Shown here piece by piece: positions 1-9,460 of a DNA stretch of 64,000 nucleotides. Below the pieces are notes generated by a model. The model saw only the letters and a list, made by a program, of their open reading frames with translations, did no database searches and had not been told where the DNA came from. The DNA comes from Akebia trifoliata (Eukaryota; Streptophyta; Magnoliopsida; Ranunculales; Lardizabalaceae), in contig CM030714.1 of NCBI GenBank assembly GCA_017979445.1, positions 42,202,826 to 42,266,825 on the forward strand. The letters are read 5' to 3'. The translations under genes were made by a program, and so were the position numbers. How positions within the stretch are numbered: the stretch's first letter is position 1; each line of letters starts with the position of its first letter.

Positions 1-340
1 CTCCGATTGAGATAATTTCGAGGAGTAGAATTTCTTCATGATTAGTTTTGTATTTTTACCCGTCCAACACACAATTGATGAACATATGCTTTTATACAAT
101 TAAGTGGGTTAATATGATACCTTCAACCTATCTCAGGACATGACTGAAAAAGCATCTATGGTTCCTATCCACTTTCATGTCAACATGTGCGGTATGAGGT
201 CCAATCTTGAGGTCACTCCAGCACAACTCTATATGAAAATATGTAGTAACAAGATTTACACCACAGTTTTAGAACTCGTCCAAGACCAATTTGATTGAGG
301 AAACATGTGACAATCTTGTAGGCAATTAGGCAAGATGGTA
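1..340. other. Upstream flank of UGT copy A (left duplicated block)
   Basis: No gene is visible. The stretch aligns from its first base with 21501-21840, so the left block is cut by the window edge and its true left breakpoint is outside. The two copies differ by scattered substitutions and small indels. Confidence 0.7.
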
Positions 341-836
341 AGTATGTATGTCAATCATCACATTGACTTGTTGAAGATTTAAAATGAATTATACATTATT
401 TTATAATATCGATTGAGTTTATAAAAATAATAAATTTGTCAATGAATTAAATATTTTTGTCAACATAAGATAAGAACAACAAGGGTAGAGACAAATCCCA
501 CCTTATGATTAGGTAAACATGTTTCTTTAAACCTCAATGAATTTTGAGTTTTAAAGAAACATGTTTATTTGAGAATATTGGGAGTAATCTTATGTTTTAA
601 ATTTAATGACATGTCCCTAAACTATGGTCATCTCTTATATAATAATAAATAAAAAAAAGATCTAAATTAATAAAACATTAACAATCAAATAAATTGATAA
701 AGTTTTTTATTTGATCGGGTATATTTTTATAATTTAGATTAAACAACTTAATTTATAAAATTGTTCAAAAGGTATTTCAAGTATTTTTTTTTTCTTAAAA
801 AAATCTTCAAAAGATTCTTAATTGGTGAATGTTCAT

Positions 837-842
837 CACGTG
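837..842. promoter_or_regulatory. G-box (CACGTG), first copy
   Basis: A perfect CACGTG core in the context ATCACGTGGGACTT lies about 1 kb upstream of the UGT start. G-boxes bind bHLH and bZIP factors, which commonly control flavonoid glycosyltransferases. Use in this plant is inferred. Confidence 0.45.
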
Positions 843-892
843 GGACTTAGAAAAAAAAATCTTCAAAAGATTCTTAATTGGTGAATATACAT

Positions 893-898
893 CACGTG
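893..898. promoter_or_regulatory. G-box (CACGTG), second copy
   Basis: This second CACGTG came from the 56-bp local duplication. The matching position in the next module (near 1453) reads CAGGTG, so the site was lost there. The pseudogene promoter keeps one site at 22338-22343. Confidence 0.45.
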
Positions 899-1475
899 GG
901 ACTTAAATGGTCCATAAAAGCCCCTTCGAGTCCTTGTCCCATTGCCTTGTCTAAGGAGAGTATGTATGTCAATCATCACATTGACTTGTTGAAGATTTAA
1001 AATGAGTTATACATTATTTTATAATATCGATCGAGTTTATAAAAATTATAAATTTGTCAATGAATTAAATATTATTGTCAACATAAGATAAGACCAAGGG
1101 TAGAGACAAATCCCACCTTATGATAAGGTAAACACGTTTCTTTAAACCCCAACAAATTTTGAATCTTAAAGAAACACATTTATTTGAGAATATCGGAAGT
1201 AATCTTATATTTTAAATTTAATGACATGCCCTTAAACTATGATCATCTCTTATATAATAATAAATAAATAAAAAGATCTAAATTAATAAAACATTAACAA
1301 CCACATAAATTGGTAAAGTTTTTTATTTTGTCGGGTATATTTTTATAATTTAGTTTAAAGAACTTAATTTATAAATTGTTCAAAATGTACTTCAAGTATT
1401 TTTTTTTTCTTAAAAAAATCTTCAAAAGATTCTTTATTGGTGAATGTTTATCAGGTGGGGATTTAAATGGTCCAC

Positions 1476-1826
1476 GAAGAGTCCCTTTCAGTCGTTGGCC
1501 CATTCCTTAATGTGTGGGATCACATATATATATATATATGTAATCTTTCCATAACCTTGTCTGAGGAGAGGAGAGTCGTTAATTATTTACTAGAACCAGT
1601 CGACTCAGCTATCAACTATGTCTGGAATACTTCATGTAGCTATGTACCCATGAAGAGTCCCTTACAGTCAGTGGTCCATTCCTTAATGTGTGCGAACAAC
1701 CCTACCTAACCCCTCTAAATACAGGATCACATATATATGTAATCTTTCCATTACCTTGTCTGAGGACAGGAGAGGAGAGGAGAGTTGTTAATTATTTACT
1801 AGAACCAGTCGACTCAGCTATCAACA
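1476..1826 (+). repeat. Tandem duplication of the UGT leader and first 11 codons
   Basis: Unit 1 (1476-1651) and unit 2 (1652-1860) both start with GAAGAGTCCCTT, pass through a (TA)n patch, a TAATCTTTCCAT block and a purine-rich GAGGAGAG block, and end in the UGT start region. Unit 1 stops after the eleventh UGT codon, and its junction with unit 2 makes a stop codon. The intact gene therefore has two leader copies in series, while the pseudogene copy has one. Confidence 0.8.
1618..1653 (+). promoter_or_regulatory. Candidate upstream ORF encoding the UGT N-terminus (11 codons)
   Basis: ATG at 1618 opens eleven codons identical in peptide to the start of the UGT protein (M-S-G-I-L-H-V-A-M-Y-P), followed by TGA at 1651-1653. 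It arose from the leader duplication. If transcription starts upstream of 1618 it would act as a uORF in the UGT mRNA; if it starts in unit 2 it has no effect. No transcript start can be fixed from the sequence. Confidence 0.5.
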
Positions 1827-3206
1827 ATGTCTGGAATACTTCATGTAGCTATGTACCCATGGTTGGCGATGGGCCATATTACTGCTTTCTTTCGTCTAGC
1901 CGTGAAACTGGCTCAAAGGGGTCATCGAATCTCCTTCTTTATACCATGTAAAACCCAATCCAAAATAGAACCTTTCAACCTACACCCGGATCTCATCCAG
2001 TTTATCCCAGTTGTGATCCCTCATGTCGATGGACTTGTACAAGGTGCAGAGACCACCAAAGATATTCCATCCTATATGATTTCCCTCCTCGCTAAAGCCA
2101 TGGACCGCACCCAGAACGATATCGAAGCTTATTTGCGTGATCTAAAGCCTGATTTAGTGTTCTTTGATGTCGCCTACTGGATTCCTACTTTAACAAACCG
2201 ACTTGGCATCAAGTCTGTTTATTATTACATCCCCGGCGTGGCATATCTTGCTTATTTACTAGTCCCTGCTCGCGGACAAAATGAGGAAAATCATCCATTA
2301 GAGGTCCAACTCATGCAACAACCTAAAGGCTTTCCACCTTCCACTGTCAAGTTCCGACTCCATGAAGTCCGTAGCTTGATTGGTTGTGATGGTGGAGAAG
2401 ACTTTGGTGATGGGATCTCATACGAGAAGCGTCACATGATATCCTTTTCAGAATGCACTGGAATTTCATTCAGAGCATGCCGAGAGATCGATGGACCTTT
2501 CTATGATTACCTCAAAACCCAATATTGCAAGCCAATGTTTTTATCTGGGCCTGTCTTTTCGGACCCACTAACAACCCCGTTGGAACAACAGTGGGATAAG
2601 TGGCTTGGTAAACACAAGGCAGGTTCTGTAGTGTATTGTTCATTTGGGAGTGAATGTGCGATGAACAAGGATCAGTTTGAGGAATTGTTACTTGGTTTTG
2701 AGTTAATGGGTTTGCCATTCTTGATGGCTTTAAAACCACCACAAGGAGTTGATAATATTAAAGACGCGTTGCCAAAGGGGTTCGAAAATAGGGTGGAAGG
2801 AAGAGGTGTGATCACCAGTGAATGGATGCAGCAGCAATTGATACTAGCGCACCCATCAGTGGGATGTTTTGTAACCCATTGTGGGGCAGGATCCATATCT
2901 GAGGCCTTGACGAATGAATGCCAACTGGTGTTGTTGCCAAATTCAGGGGATCAAATTCTTCAAGCAAGGCTACTGAGTGGGGATCTCAAGGTTGGAGTGG
3001 AGGTTGAGAAGGGAGAAGAGGATGGGTTGTTTACAAGGGAGAGTGTGTGCAAAGCAATTAAGTTGGTGATGGATGAAGAAAGCCAAGTAGGCAGAGAAGT
3101 GAGAGCTAATCATGCTAAGTTGAGGGGGATTTTGTTAAGTGACGGCTTTGAATCTTCATACATTGATAGTTTTATCAAGAACTTGCAAGATCTCTGCTCA
3201 AGCTAA
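1827..3206 (+). CDS. UDP-glycosyltransferase, UGT79-type (family GT1), intact
   Basis: This intronless 459-residue ORF has the usual length of plant GT1 enzymes, which move a sugar from UDP-sugar to a small acceptor in the cytosol. The catalytic His is H17 in MGH and its partner Asp is probably D114 in FFD. The sugar-donor PSPG box spans exactly 44 residues, W333 to Q376, with HCGAGS at 351-356 and a terminal DQ. The motifs MYPWLAMGH, LHPDLI, PHVDGL and WMQQQLIL are typical of the UGT79 branch, whose known members mostly add a second sugar to anthocyanidin or flavonol 3-O-glycosides; the real acceptor is unknown. The ATG at 1827 is chosen because the matching ATG starts the pseudogene copy and because the N-terminal strand before H17 has family length. 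No frameshift or stop is present. Two G-boxes and a duplicated leader lie upstream. Confidence 0.93.
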   Translation: MSGILHVAMYPWLAMGHITAFFRLAVKLAQRGHRISFFIPCKTQSKIEPFNLHPDLIQFIPVVIPHVDGLVQGAETTKDIPSYMISLLAKAMDRTQNDIEAYLRDLKPDLVFFDVAYWIPTLTNRLGIKSVYYYIPGVAYLAYLLVPARGQNEENHPLEVQLMQQPKGFPPSTVKFRLHEVRSLIGCDGGEDFGDGISYEKRHMISFSECTGISFRACREIDGPFYDYLKTQYCKPMFLSGPVFSDPLTTPLEQQWDKWLGKHKAGSVVYCSFGSECAMNKDQFEELLLGFELMGLPFLMALKPPQGVDNIKDALPKGFENRVEGRGVITSEWMQQQLILAHPSVGCFVTHCGAGSISEALTNECQLVLLPNSGDQILQARLLSGDLKVGVEVEKGEEDGLFTRESVCKAIKLVMDEESQVGREVRANHAKLRGILLSDGFESSYIDSFIKNLQDLCSS

Positions 3207-3444
3207 TTGTGTGTGTGTGTGTGTTTCAGTGCTACATCGTCCAAGTCCCATTATTATATATATGGGTTCCAATCCATCGTCCAAGTCCATCGTCGTGTAA
3301 TAATTCTATTTTGGAACATCTATGATTTTCCAAATTGTGAGTGTCATCGTTCAATTGTTTGTTTATCTTTTAGTCAAGGAAATGTTTGTTTTTCAATTTA
3401 TTCAAAATAAACTTGTGTAATGATTTTCTAACTCGACTCTAATA
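3207..3444 (+). other. UGT 3' flank with (TG)n tract
   Basis: A short (TG)n run follows the stop codon directly, then AT-rich sequence with possible poly(A) signals such as AAATAAAC near 3405. It is well conserved at 28240-28440 after the pseudogene. No coding potential was seen. Confidence 0.6.
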
Positions 3445-3600
3445 GAATAACTAGAAAACTCACTGACGTGGCTAGATTTTTCCCTTGGGATCCACAGCTG
3501 TACATCCCCGTAAATCTGTGCAGTTGTGTATCCCGAGGAGAAAAAATCTATGATTCTTGCACATGCCACGTAAGTGAGTTTTTGAGTTATTCTGTCAAAC
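3445..3600. repeat. Fold-back element, ~155 bp
   Basis: The ends are inverted copies: GAATAAC...ACTCACTGACGTGGC on the left and, read on the other strand, GAATAACTC...ACTCACTTACGTGGC on the right, with an inner pair around TGCAGTTGTGTATCCC. The structure suggests a MITE. A copy lies at about 28450-28600 in the right block. Confidence 0.55.
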
Positions 3601-3621
3601 TTTGTTAGGGTAATTTTAACC

Positions 3622-3800
3622 CGAGTCGTGCTGGGGTGACACAGGATTTACTGCAATTCTCACAATTCTGACGTGGAGATGTGTACATAACCATAGATGA
3701 TCTTTCCTCGTATTGCGTGGGAACACATTTTCAATTATGTGCACATCCCACATCAGAATTGTGACAAATCGCAGTACATATCCTGTGTCACCTCATCATT
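3622..3800. repeat. Fold-back element, ~180 bp, TGACACAGGAT ends
   Basis: The left arm carries GGTGACACAGGAT, CAATTCT and GACGTGGAGATGTG; the right arm holds the same words inverted, ending CTGTGTCACCTCATC. A related fold-back with the same design but different ends is at 58145-58325. A copy is at about 28636-28812. It is probably a non-autonomous DNA transposon; the class is not determined. Confidence 0.55.
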
Positions 3801-4401
3801 TTCATTTTAATCCGAGTGATTGTTTGCTCGCAGCGCAACACCATTGTGACATGTAACACTGATGTCATAAGCAATAAGAGGAGAACTCTCTTTACCGCCC
3901 ATAGTGAAAAAACGAAATTTCCTCATTACATTACGAAAAATATTTAAATTACTCATAAATCTAAGATCCACCAATCACGTATACCCACGTGTATTGAATG
4001 GATTTCCTAATTTACAAAATTACCATTGTATGCTTAACGTGGTAAACACTGACGAGTATGTGAGCAACAATTCTGCGAGCAAAAAAAGACTCATTAGATC
4101 ACCTTGTGGCATTAAAAGAAAATCTAGGATCCACCAATCAAAAGTACCTATGTGTATCGAATTGCATTCCTAATTTATAAAAGTATCCCTATTAGTTATA
4201 AAACTACCCTTGTATGCTTGAAATAGCAAGCACCAAGGAGTCTGTAAGCAAAAAGTGACTCCATGATCCAATACCACAGTATTGTAGATGACAAAATTCT
4301 ATGAATTTTAAATAAAAAAAAAAGAGTTATCTTTCACCGTTGAATTTTAATTTGAAATTTACGTGCCCAGTAGCCACACACACACACACATATATATATA
4401 T
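3801..4401. repeat. Diverged internal repeat and (CA)n/(TA)n tract between UGT and the element chain
   Basis: Two diverged copies of a unit containing ATCCACCAATCA, a GTGTAT(C/T)GAAT segment, a CCTTGTATGCTT segment and GAGC/GTAAGCAAAAA lie at about 3963-4085 and 4130-4260. The tract ends in (CA)n then (TA)n at 4376-4400, the landing site of the first MULE-type element. No coding sequence is supported. The right-block equivalent is 28860-29409. Confidence 0.45.
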
Positions 4402-4748
4402 GGGGAGCGGTTCAACGGCCCTAAAGTTTGCCAAACCTTTTTCAAAACATGGGTTAGAAGCTTTGGAACGAGTTGATTTTTTGTGAGGATGATCTTTACG
4501 ATGAAGAGATCATCATTTCCAAAAATCAGCTCATTTTGAAATTTCTAACCCTAATTTACAAATTAAATAATCGTGGACCGTCAAATTTTTGTAAATCACT
4601 TTTGATGGGATTAGAAGTTTTGGAATAGGCTGATTTTCGGTGAGGATGATCTCATCATAGAGATCATCCTCACAAAAATCAGTTATTCCAAAACTTCTAA
4701 CCCATGTTTTGAAAAAATTTTGGCAAACTTTAGCGTTGCTAAACCGCT

Positions 4749-4750
<2 letters not shown>
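4402..4750. mobile_element. MULE-type MITE, TA-flanked (element a, left block)
   Basis: Inverted ends GGGGAGCGGTTCAA and, inverted, GGAGCGGTTTAGCAA lie inside a (TA)n tract. Each half contains the family hairpin core (GATGATCT...GATCATC flanked by CTGATTTT and AAAATCAGC), and the middle has the shared spacer with TTTACAA and GGACCGTC. The right-block copy is 29410-29760. Confidence 0.8.
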
Positions 4751-4779
<29 letters not shown>

Positions 4780-4781
<2 letters not shown>

Positions 4782-5157
4782 GTCACGTTCCTAAGACTCA
4801 TATTGGGACTCACATTGCTACACACCGTTTTGTCTTATATGGGCAAAAATGTTTGGAATGAGCTGATTTTTTTTGAGGATGATCTCTGTGATGAGGGGAT
4901 CATCCTGGCAAAAAATCATCCCATTCCAAAACTTCTAACCCCATCAAAATTGATTTACAAAAATTGGACGGTCTAAAATTTTTCAACAAAAATTGGACAG
5001 TCTAGAAGTTTCAGAATGAGCTGATTTTTGGCAAAGATGATCTCCTCACCATAGAGATCATCCTCACAAAAAATCAGCCCATTCCAAATATTTTTGCCCA
5101 TATAAGACAAAACGGTGTGTCGCAATGTGAGTCCCAATATGAGTCTTAGGAACGCTG

Positions 5158-5160
<3 letters not shown>
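4780..5160. mobile_element. MULE-type MITE, TA-flanked (element b, absent from right block)
   Basis: The ends are GGGTCACGTTCCTAAGACTC and its inverted partner, closing with GAGTCTTAGGAACG. The paired CATATAAGACAAAACGGTGTG words and the hairpin core are present twice. Both sides are pure (TA)n. At the matching place in the right block (29761-29837) there is only (TA)n, so this is an insertion or a clean loss. Confidence 0.8.
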
Positions 5161-5208
<48 letters not shown>

Positions 5209-5213
<5 letters not shown>

Positions 5214-5560
5214 GCGTTATTACGACCCCCTTTGCGACACACCATTTTGTCTTATATGGGCAAAAATGTTTGGAATGGGCTGATTTTTTTTTTTTGAGGA
5301 TGATCTCTGTGATGAGGGGATCATCCTGGCAAAAAATCATCTCATTCCAAAACTTCTAACCCCATCAAAATTGATTTACAAAAATTGGACGGTCTAAAAT
5401 TTTTCAACTAAAAAACATGAGGCTAGAAATTTCATAATGAGCTGATTTTTGGCAAGGATGATCTCCTCACCATAGAGATCATCCTCACAAAAAATCAGCC
5501 CATTCCAAACATTTTTGCCCATATAAGACAAAATGGTGTGTTGCATAGGGGGTCTTAATA

Positions 5561-5564
<4 letters not shown>
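5209..5564. mobile_element. MULE-type MITE, TA-flanked (element c, absent from right block)
   Basis: The ends GAATGGCGTTATTACGACCC and the inverted GGGTTATTAAGACCC enclose two hairpin-core copies and the TTGATTTACAAAAATTGGACGG spacer words. It sits between two (TA)n tracts and is missing from the right block together with element b. Element g at 7066-7435 has the same ends. Confidence 0.78.
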
Positions 5565-5629
<65 letters not shown>

Positions 5630-5632
<3 letters not shown>

Positions 5633-6010
5633 GGGGCGATTCAAGGGACATATGTAAAAAACAATGGTTTTTCAAAATATGGGTTAGAGGTTTTTGATTG
5701 AGTTAATTTTTTGCGAGTATGATGACTATGATGAGAAGATCATCCTCACAAAAAATCAGCTCAATCTGAAACTTCTAAATCCATCAAAAGTGATTTACAA
5801 ATTATTGGCAAAAAATCAATGATCCACATTCTAAATCACTTTTAATGGGGTTAGAAGTTTCAGATTGGACTAATTATTTTTTTTTTCGGATGATCTTCCC
5901 ATCATAAAGATCATCCCAATAAAAAATCAGCTCAATCCAAAACTTCTAACCCATATTTTGAAAATTTATTAATGTTACATTGTTTTTTCATATGTCCCTT
6001 GATCCCTACC
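5630..6010. mobile_element. MULE-type MITE, TA-flanked (element d)
   Basis: The ends GGGGGCGATTCAAGGGACAT and an inverted CATATGTCCCTTGATCC enclose the two hairpin cores. The right-block copy is about 29838-30224. Both copies lie in (TA)n. Confidence 0.72.
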
Positions 6011-6020
6011 ATATATATAT

Positions 6021-6650
6021 AAGGGGTAGTGTTCAAAAGTCAAAATTATAGTCAAAGTGTTTTGTCTTACATGAGTAAGAAGCTCAGAATGGACTGACTT
6101 TTTGTGAGAATGATCTCTATGCTGATTAGATCATCCTCACAAAAATCAGCCCATCCAGAAACTTCTAACCTCATGTTAACAATGTAATAAAGACTACAAT
6201 TGGTATAAAATGAAATTTGAACTGCAAAGGAAAGGTGGCTTTCTAATAATTGCTTTCATGGTGAAAGTAATTGAAGATTTTAAGTACAGCCAAAGTATCT
6301 CAAGAAGTTACCTAATGGATGATGTATATGCAGAAAAAAATTACAACCCCCAGTTTAGCCAATTAAAAGTAAATATAAACCAAAATACCCACCAAAAAAC
6401 CACTACAGATCAGAACCCCATCAATGCTCCATAGATCAGTCCTTTTTCTTGCAACTGATGGTCCAGCATCAACAGAAATTTTTGTAAATAATTTTGTTAA
6501 TAAAGTGAATAATAATAAATGCAGTTAATCAGTGATACTTAATACGAAAAAAAAAATTAAGATTCCAAGGTTACCACTAAACACAAGTTCACAATCGATT
6601 TGACTTAACCAATTGATCAACATTACCATGGCCAAAAATCAGCCCTTTAT
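6021..6650. mobile_element. TA-bounded composite segment (element e) with non-palindromic interior
   Basis: The left end GGGGTAGTGTTCA resembles the family terminus and is followed by one hairpin core (6090-6170), but the interior from 6180 to about 6640 is unrelated unique sequence. The right boundary is the (TA)n at 6650. The copy at 30238-30866 keeps the same interior. It may be an element that captured foreign sequence. An ATG-led frame at 6210-6434 survives in both copies but has no recognisable similarity. Confidence 0.5.
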
Positions 6651-6670
6651 ATATATATATATATATATAT

Positions 6671-7048
6671 GGGAGCCGTTCGGGTGCCAACTATTTGTCC
6701 TACATGGGTTAGAAGTTTTGGAATGGGCTGATTTCTGGTGAAGATGATCTGCGTGACGAGGAGATCATCATCACCAAAAATCAGCTTATTCTGAAACTTC
6801 TAACCCCATCAAAAGTGGTTTACGAAAAATGGATGGTTCACGATTTTTCAACTCATAAACATGGGGTTAGAAGTTTCAGGATGGGCTGACTTTTTGCAAA
6901 GATCTCCTCATTGGCCAACACATTTTTTCCTACATAGTTTAGAAGTTTTAGAATGGGCTGATTTTTTATGAAGATGATCTCATTCTGAAACTTCTAAACC
7001 ATGTAGGAAAAAATGTGTTGGCCAAATAGTTGATGCCGAGCGGAACCC
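6671..7048. mobile_element. MULE-type MITE, TA-flanked (element f)
   Basis: The ends GGGAGCCGTTCGGGTGCC and the inverted GGGTTCCGCTCGGCATC enclose the hairpin cores. The terminal words are nearly those of the 1.84-kb element at 9458 (GGGAGGCGTTCGG), which links this MITE to the gene-carrying element. The right-block copy is 30886-31268. Confidence 0.78.
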
Positions 7049-7065
7049 TATATATATATATATAT

Positions 7066-7435
7066 AGGGTTGGGTTATTACGACCCCTTTGCGACACACC
7101 ATTTTGTCTTATATGGACGAAAATGTTTGGAATGGGCTGATTTTTTGTGAGGATGGTCTCTATGGTGTGGAGATCATCCTTGCCAAAAATCAGCTCATTA
7201 TGAAACTTCTAGCCCTATGTTTACAAGTTAAAAAATTTTAGACCGTCCAATTTTTGTAAATCAATTTTGATGGGGTTAGAAGTTTTGGAATGGGATGATT
7301 TTTTTGCCAGGATGATCCCCTCATCACAGAGATCATCCTCACAAAAAATCAGCCCATTCCAAACATTTTTGCCCATGTAAGACAAAATGGTGTGTCGCAA
7401 AGGGGGTCGTAATGGTGGTCGTAATAACGCCATCC
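7066..7435. mobile_element. MULE-type MITE, TA-flanked (element g, absent from right block)
   Basis: The terminal words TTATTACGACCCC...CACACCATTTTGTC are shared with element c. The right block reads straight from the end of element f through (TA)n into element h at 31268-31284, so this element is a clean presence/absence difference. Confidence 0.8.
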
Positions 7436-7452
7436 ATATATATATATATATA

Positions 7453-7675
7453 GGATTGGGATCTATTGACTCCTAAGAATGACTCATGAAAAAAACGTAA
7501 TCCCAACCTTTTAAATGCAAAATCCAATAGTTGAGATCTATGAGTATTTTGATAATACAAATCTCAAAGATACTTATCCCAAGGATAGATCTTATCCATT
7601 GGATTTTGCATTTAAAAAGTTGGGATCATGTGTTTTTTTTCATGAGTCATTCTTAGGAGTCAAGAGATCCTGACC
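7453..7675. mobile_element. Second fold-back family, TA-flanked (element h)
   Basis: The ends GGATTGGGATCTATTGACTC and the inverted GGTCAGGATCTCTTGACTC are followed by matching CCTAAGAATGACTCATGAAA arms. It lacks the GATCATC core of the other elements, yet also sits in (TA)n. The right-block copy is 31284-31505. Confidence 0.7.
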
Positions 7676-8267
7676 ATATATATATATTAGAGTTCACCCA
7701 TGCTTATAACACAGCTATCATCTCTCGGGTTAAGGGGTAAAAGCGAAAAAAATAAAGTTATAGAGGTATTATTATTATAAAAAAAAAATTGAGATTAAAA
7801 GTGTCAAAAATGAAAAACAATAAAGTGGGTAAAAAATGAAATATAATATAATTAGAGAAGGTGAAGAACAAATAAAATAAAGTCAGTCCCAAGAAACTAT
7901 AACTTGATGGAAAGGTATTATTAAAAAAAATTAAGATTAAAGAGATAAGAGATGAAAAATAATAAATTGAATTAAAGGGGCAAAAGTGAAAATATAGTAA
8001 AGTTAGAAGGCATCTTCTTTCACGTTAAAGGGGTAAAAGTGGAAAAAATAGAGTTTAAGAGAAATTATTAAAAAATTAAGATTAAAAGAGTAAAAGATGA
8101 AAAATAATAAAATGGATTAAAGGGGTAGAAAAGAAAATATAGTAGGTAAAGAATAAAGGAAATAAATGATTGATGGGAGGTCTAACCCACAAAACTGTAA
8201 ATGATTGGACGTTTGTATCACATACAACTGTTCCAACTTAGTTGTGTTTTATATATATATATATATT
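7676..8267. other. Purine-rich repeat tract without genes
   Basis: This is A/G-rich sequence built from diverged repeats of units like GGGTAAAAGTGAAAAA and TTAAGATTAAAAG. It starts with an ATTACCCATG-like motif also seen at 31515 and 34960 and ends in a (TA)n tract. The right-block version (31515-31990) is shorter, lacking one internal unit. No open frame is credible. Confidence 0.5.
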
Positions 8268-9034
8268 GGGGCGGTTCAAGGGCCATATGAGAAGACATAT
8301 GAAAAACTTTCGTTTTTCAAAATAAGAGTTAGAGGTTTTGGATTGAGCTGATTTTTTGCAAGAATGGTCACTAATGAAAAGATCATCCTCACAAAAATCA
8401 GCTCAATCAGAAACTTCTAAATCCATCAAAAGTGATTTACAAATTAGTGATAAAAATTGGTAAAAAATCGACGGTCCACATTCTAAATCACTTTTAATGG
8501 GGTTAGAAGTTTCAGATTGGGCCGATTTTATTTTTTTTTGGATGATCTTCCCATCATAGAGATCATCCTCACAAAAAATCAGCTCAATCCAAAATTTCTA
8601 ACCTATATTTTAAAATTTTATTAAAAACAATCAAGGGCCATATGAGAAAACATATGTAAAAACTTTCGTTTTTCAAAAAAATTTAAAATATGAGTTAGAA
8701 ATTTTGGATTGAGCTGATTTTTTGTGAGGATGATCTCTATGATGGGAAGATCATCCAAAAAAAAAAAAAAATCAACCCAATCTGAAACTTCTAACCCCAT
8801 TAAAAGTGATTTAGAATGTGGACCGTCGATTTTTTACCAATTTTTATCACTAATTTGTAAATCACTTTTGATGGATTTAGAAGTTTCTGATTGAGCTGAT
8901 TTTTTGTGAGGATGATCTTTTCATCATAGTGACCATCCTTGCAAAAAATCAGCTCAATCCAAAACCTCTAACTCTTATTTTGAAAAACGAAAGTTTTTTC
9001 ATATGTTTTCTCGTATGGCCCTTGAACCACCCCC
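8268..9034. mobile_element. Nested or double MULE-type MITE (element i, absent from right block)
   Basis: The ends GGGGCGGTTCAAGGGCCATA and the inverted GGGGGTGGTTCAAGGGCCAT bound 767 bp, about twice the usual length. The centre (8630-8680) repeats the left terminus (TCAAGGGCCATATGAGAA), so two elements are joined and together form a long palindrome. The right block has only (TA)n here (31990-32018). Confidence 0.72.
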
Positions 9035-9056
9035 ATATATATATATATATATATAT

Positions 9057-9426
9057 GGAGACGGATCATAGGACATGTGTAAAAACAATGTAATAATAAT
9101 AAATTTACAAAATATAGGTTAGAAGTTTTGAATTAAGCCGATTTTTTTAGGATGATCTCTATGATGAGAAGATCATCCTAAAAAAACATCAGTCCAATCT
9201 GAAACTTCTAACCCCATCAAAAGTGATTTAGAATGTGGACCGTCGATTTTTTACCAATAATTTGTAAGCCACTTTTGATGGACTTAGAAGTTTCAGATTG
9301 AGCTGATTTTTTGTGAGGATGTTCTTCTCATCATCGAGATCATCCTCACAAAATATCACCTCAATCCAAAACCTCTAACTCATATTTTGAAAAACCATTG
9401 TTTTTACATATGTCCCATGATCCGCT

Positions 9427-9429
<3 letters not shown>
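9057..9429. mobile_element. MULE-type MITE, TA-flanked (element j)
   Basis: The ends GGAGACGGATCATAGGACAT and the inverted GGGAGCGGATCATGGGACAT enclose two hairpin cores. The right-block copy is 32019-32392. The (TA)n tract following it received the gene-carrying element in the left block only. Confidence 0.75.

Positions 9430-9457
<28 letters not shown>

Positions 9458-9460
<3 letters not shown>

Larger units (their letters stand above)
341..1470. repeat. Tandemly duplicated promoter module upstream of the intact UGT
   Basis: A module of about 0.5 kb beginning near 343 is repeated beginning at 961 (offset about 618 bp). Both contain the same run of landmarks: a GTATGTATGTC start, a stretch with CATGTTTCTTTAAAC, a TCTTATATAATAATAAAT segment and a poly-T/AAAAAATCTTCAAAAG segment. 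A smaller 56-bp duplication inside it (about 787-841 and 851-898) repeats the G-box end. The pseudogene copy at 21840-22345 has only one module, so the duplication is specific to the intact gene or was lost from the other. Confidence 0.8.

Noticed and set aside
4973..5675. Open frames with long I-Y-I-Y runs in several places (also 11184-11381, 29687-29934)
   Set aside because: They are translations of (TA)n microsatellites joined to MITE arms, not proteins.
6210..6434. ATG-led 74-codon frame, repeated at 30425-30649
   Set aside because: It differs between copies about as much as the flanks do, so there is no sign of selection. It is kept only as a property of element e.
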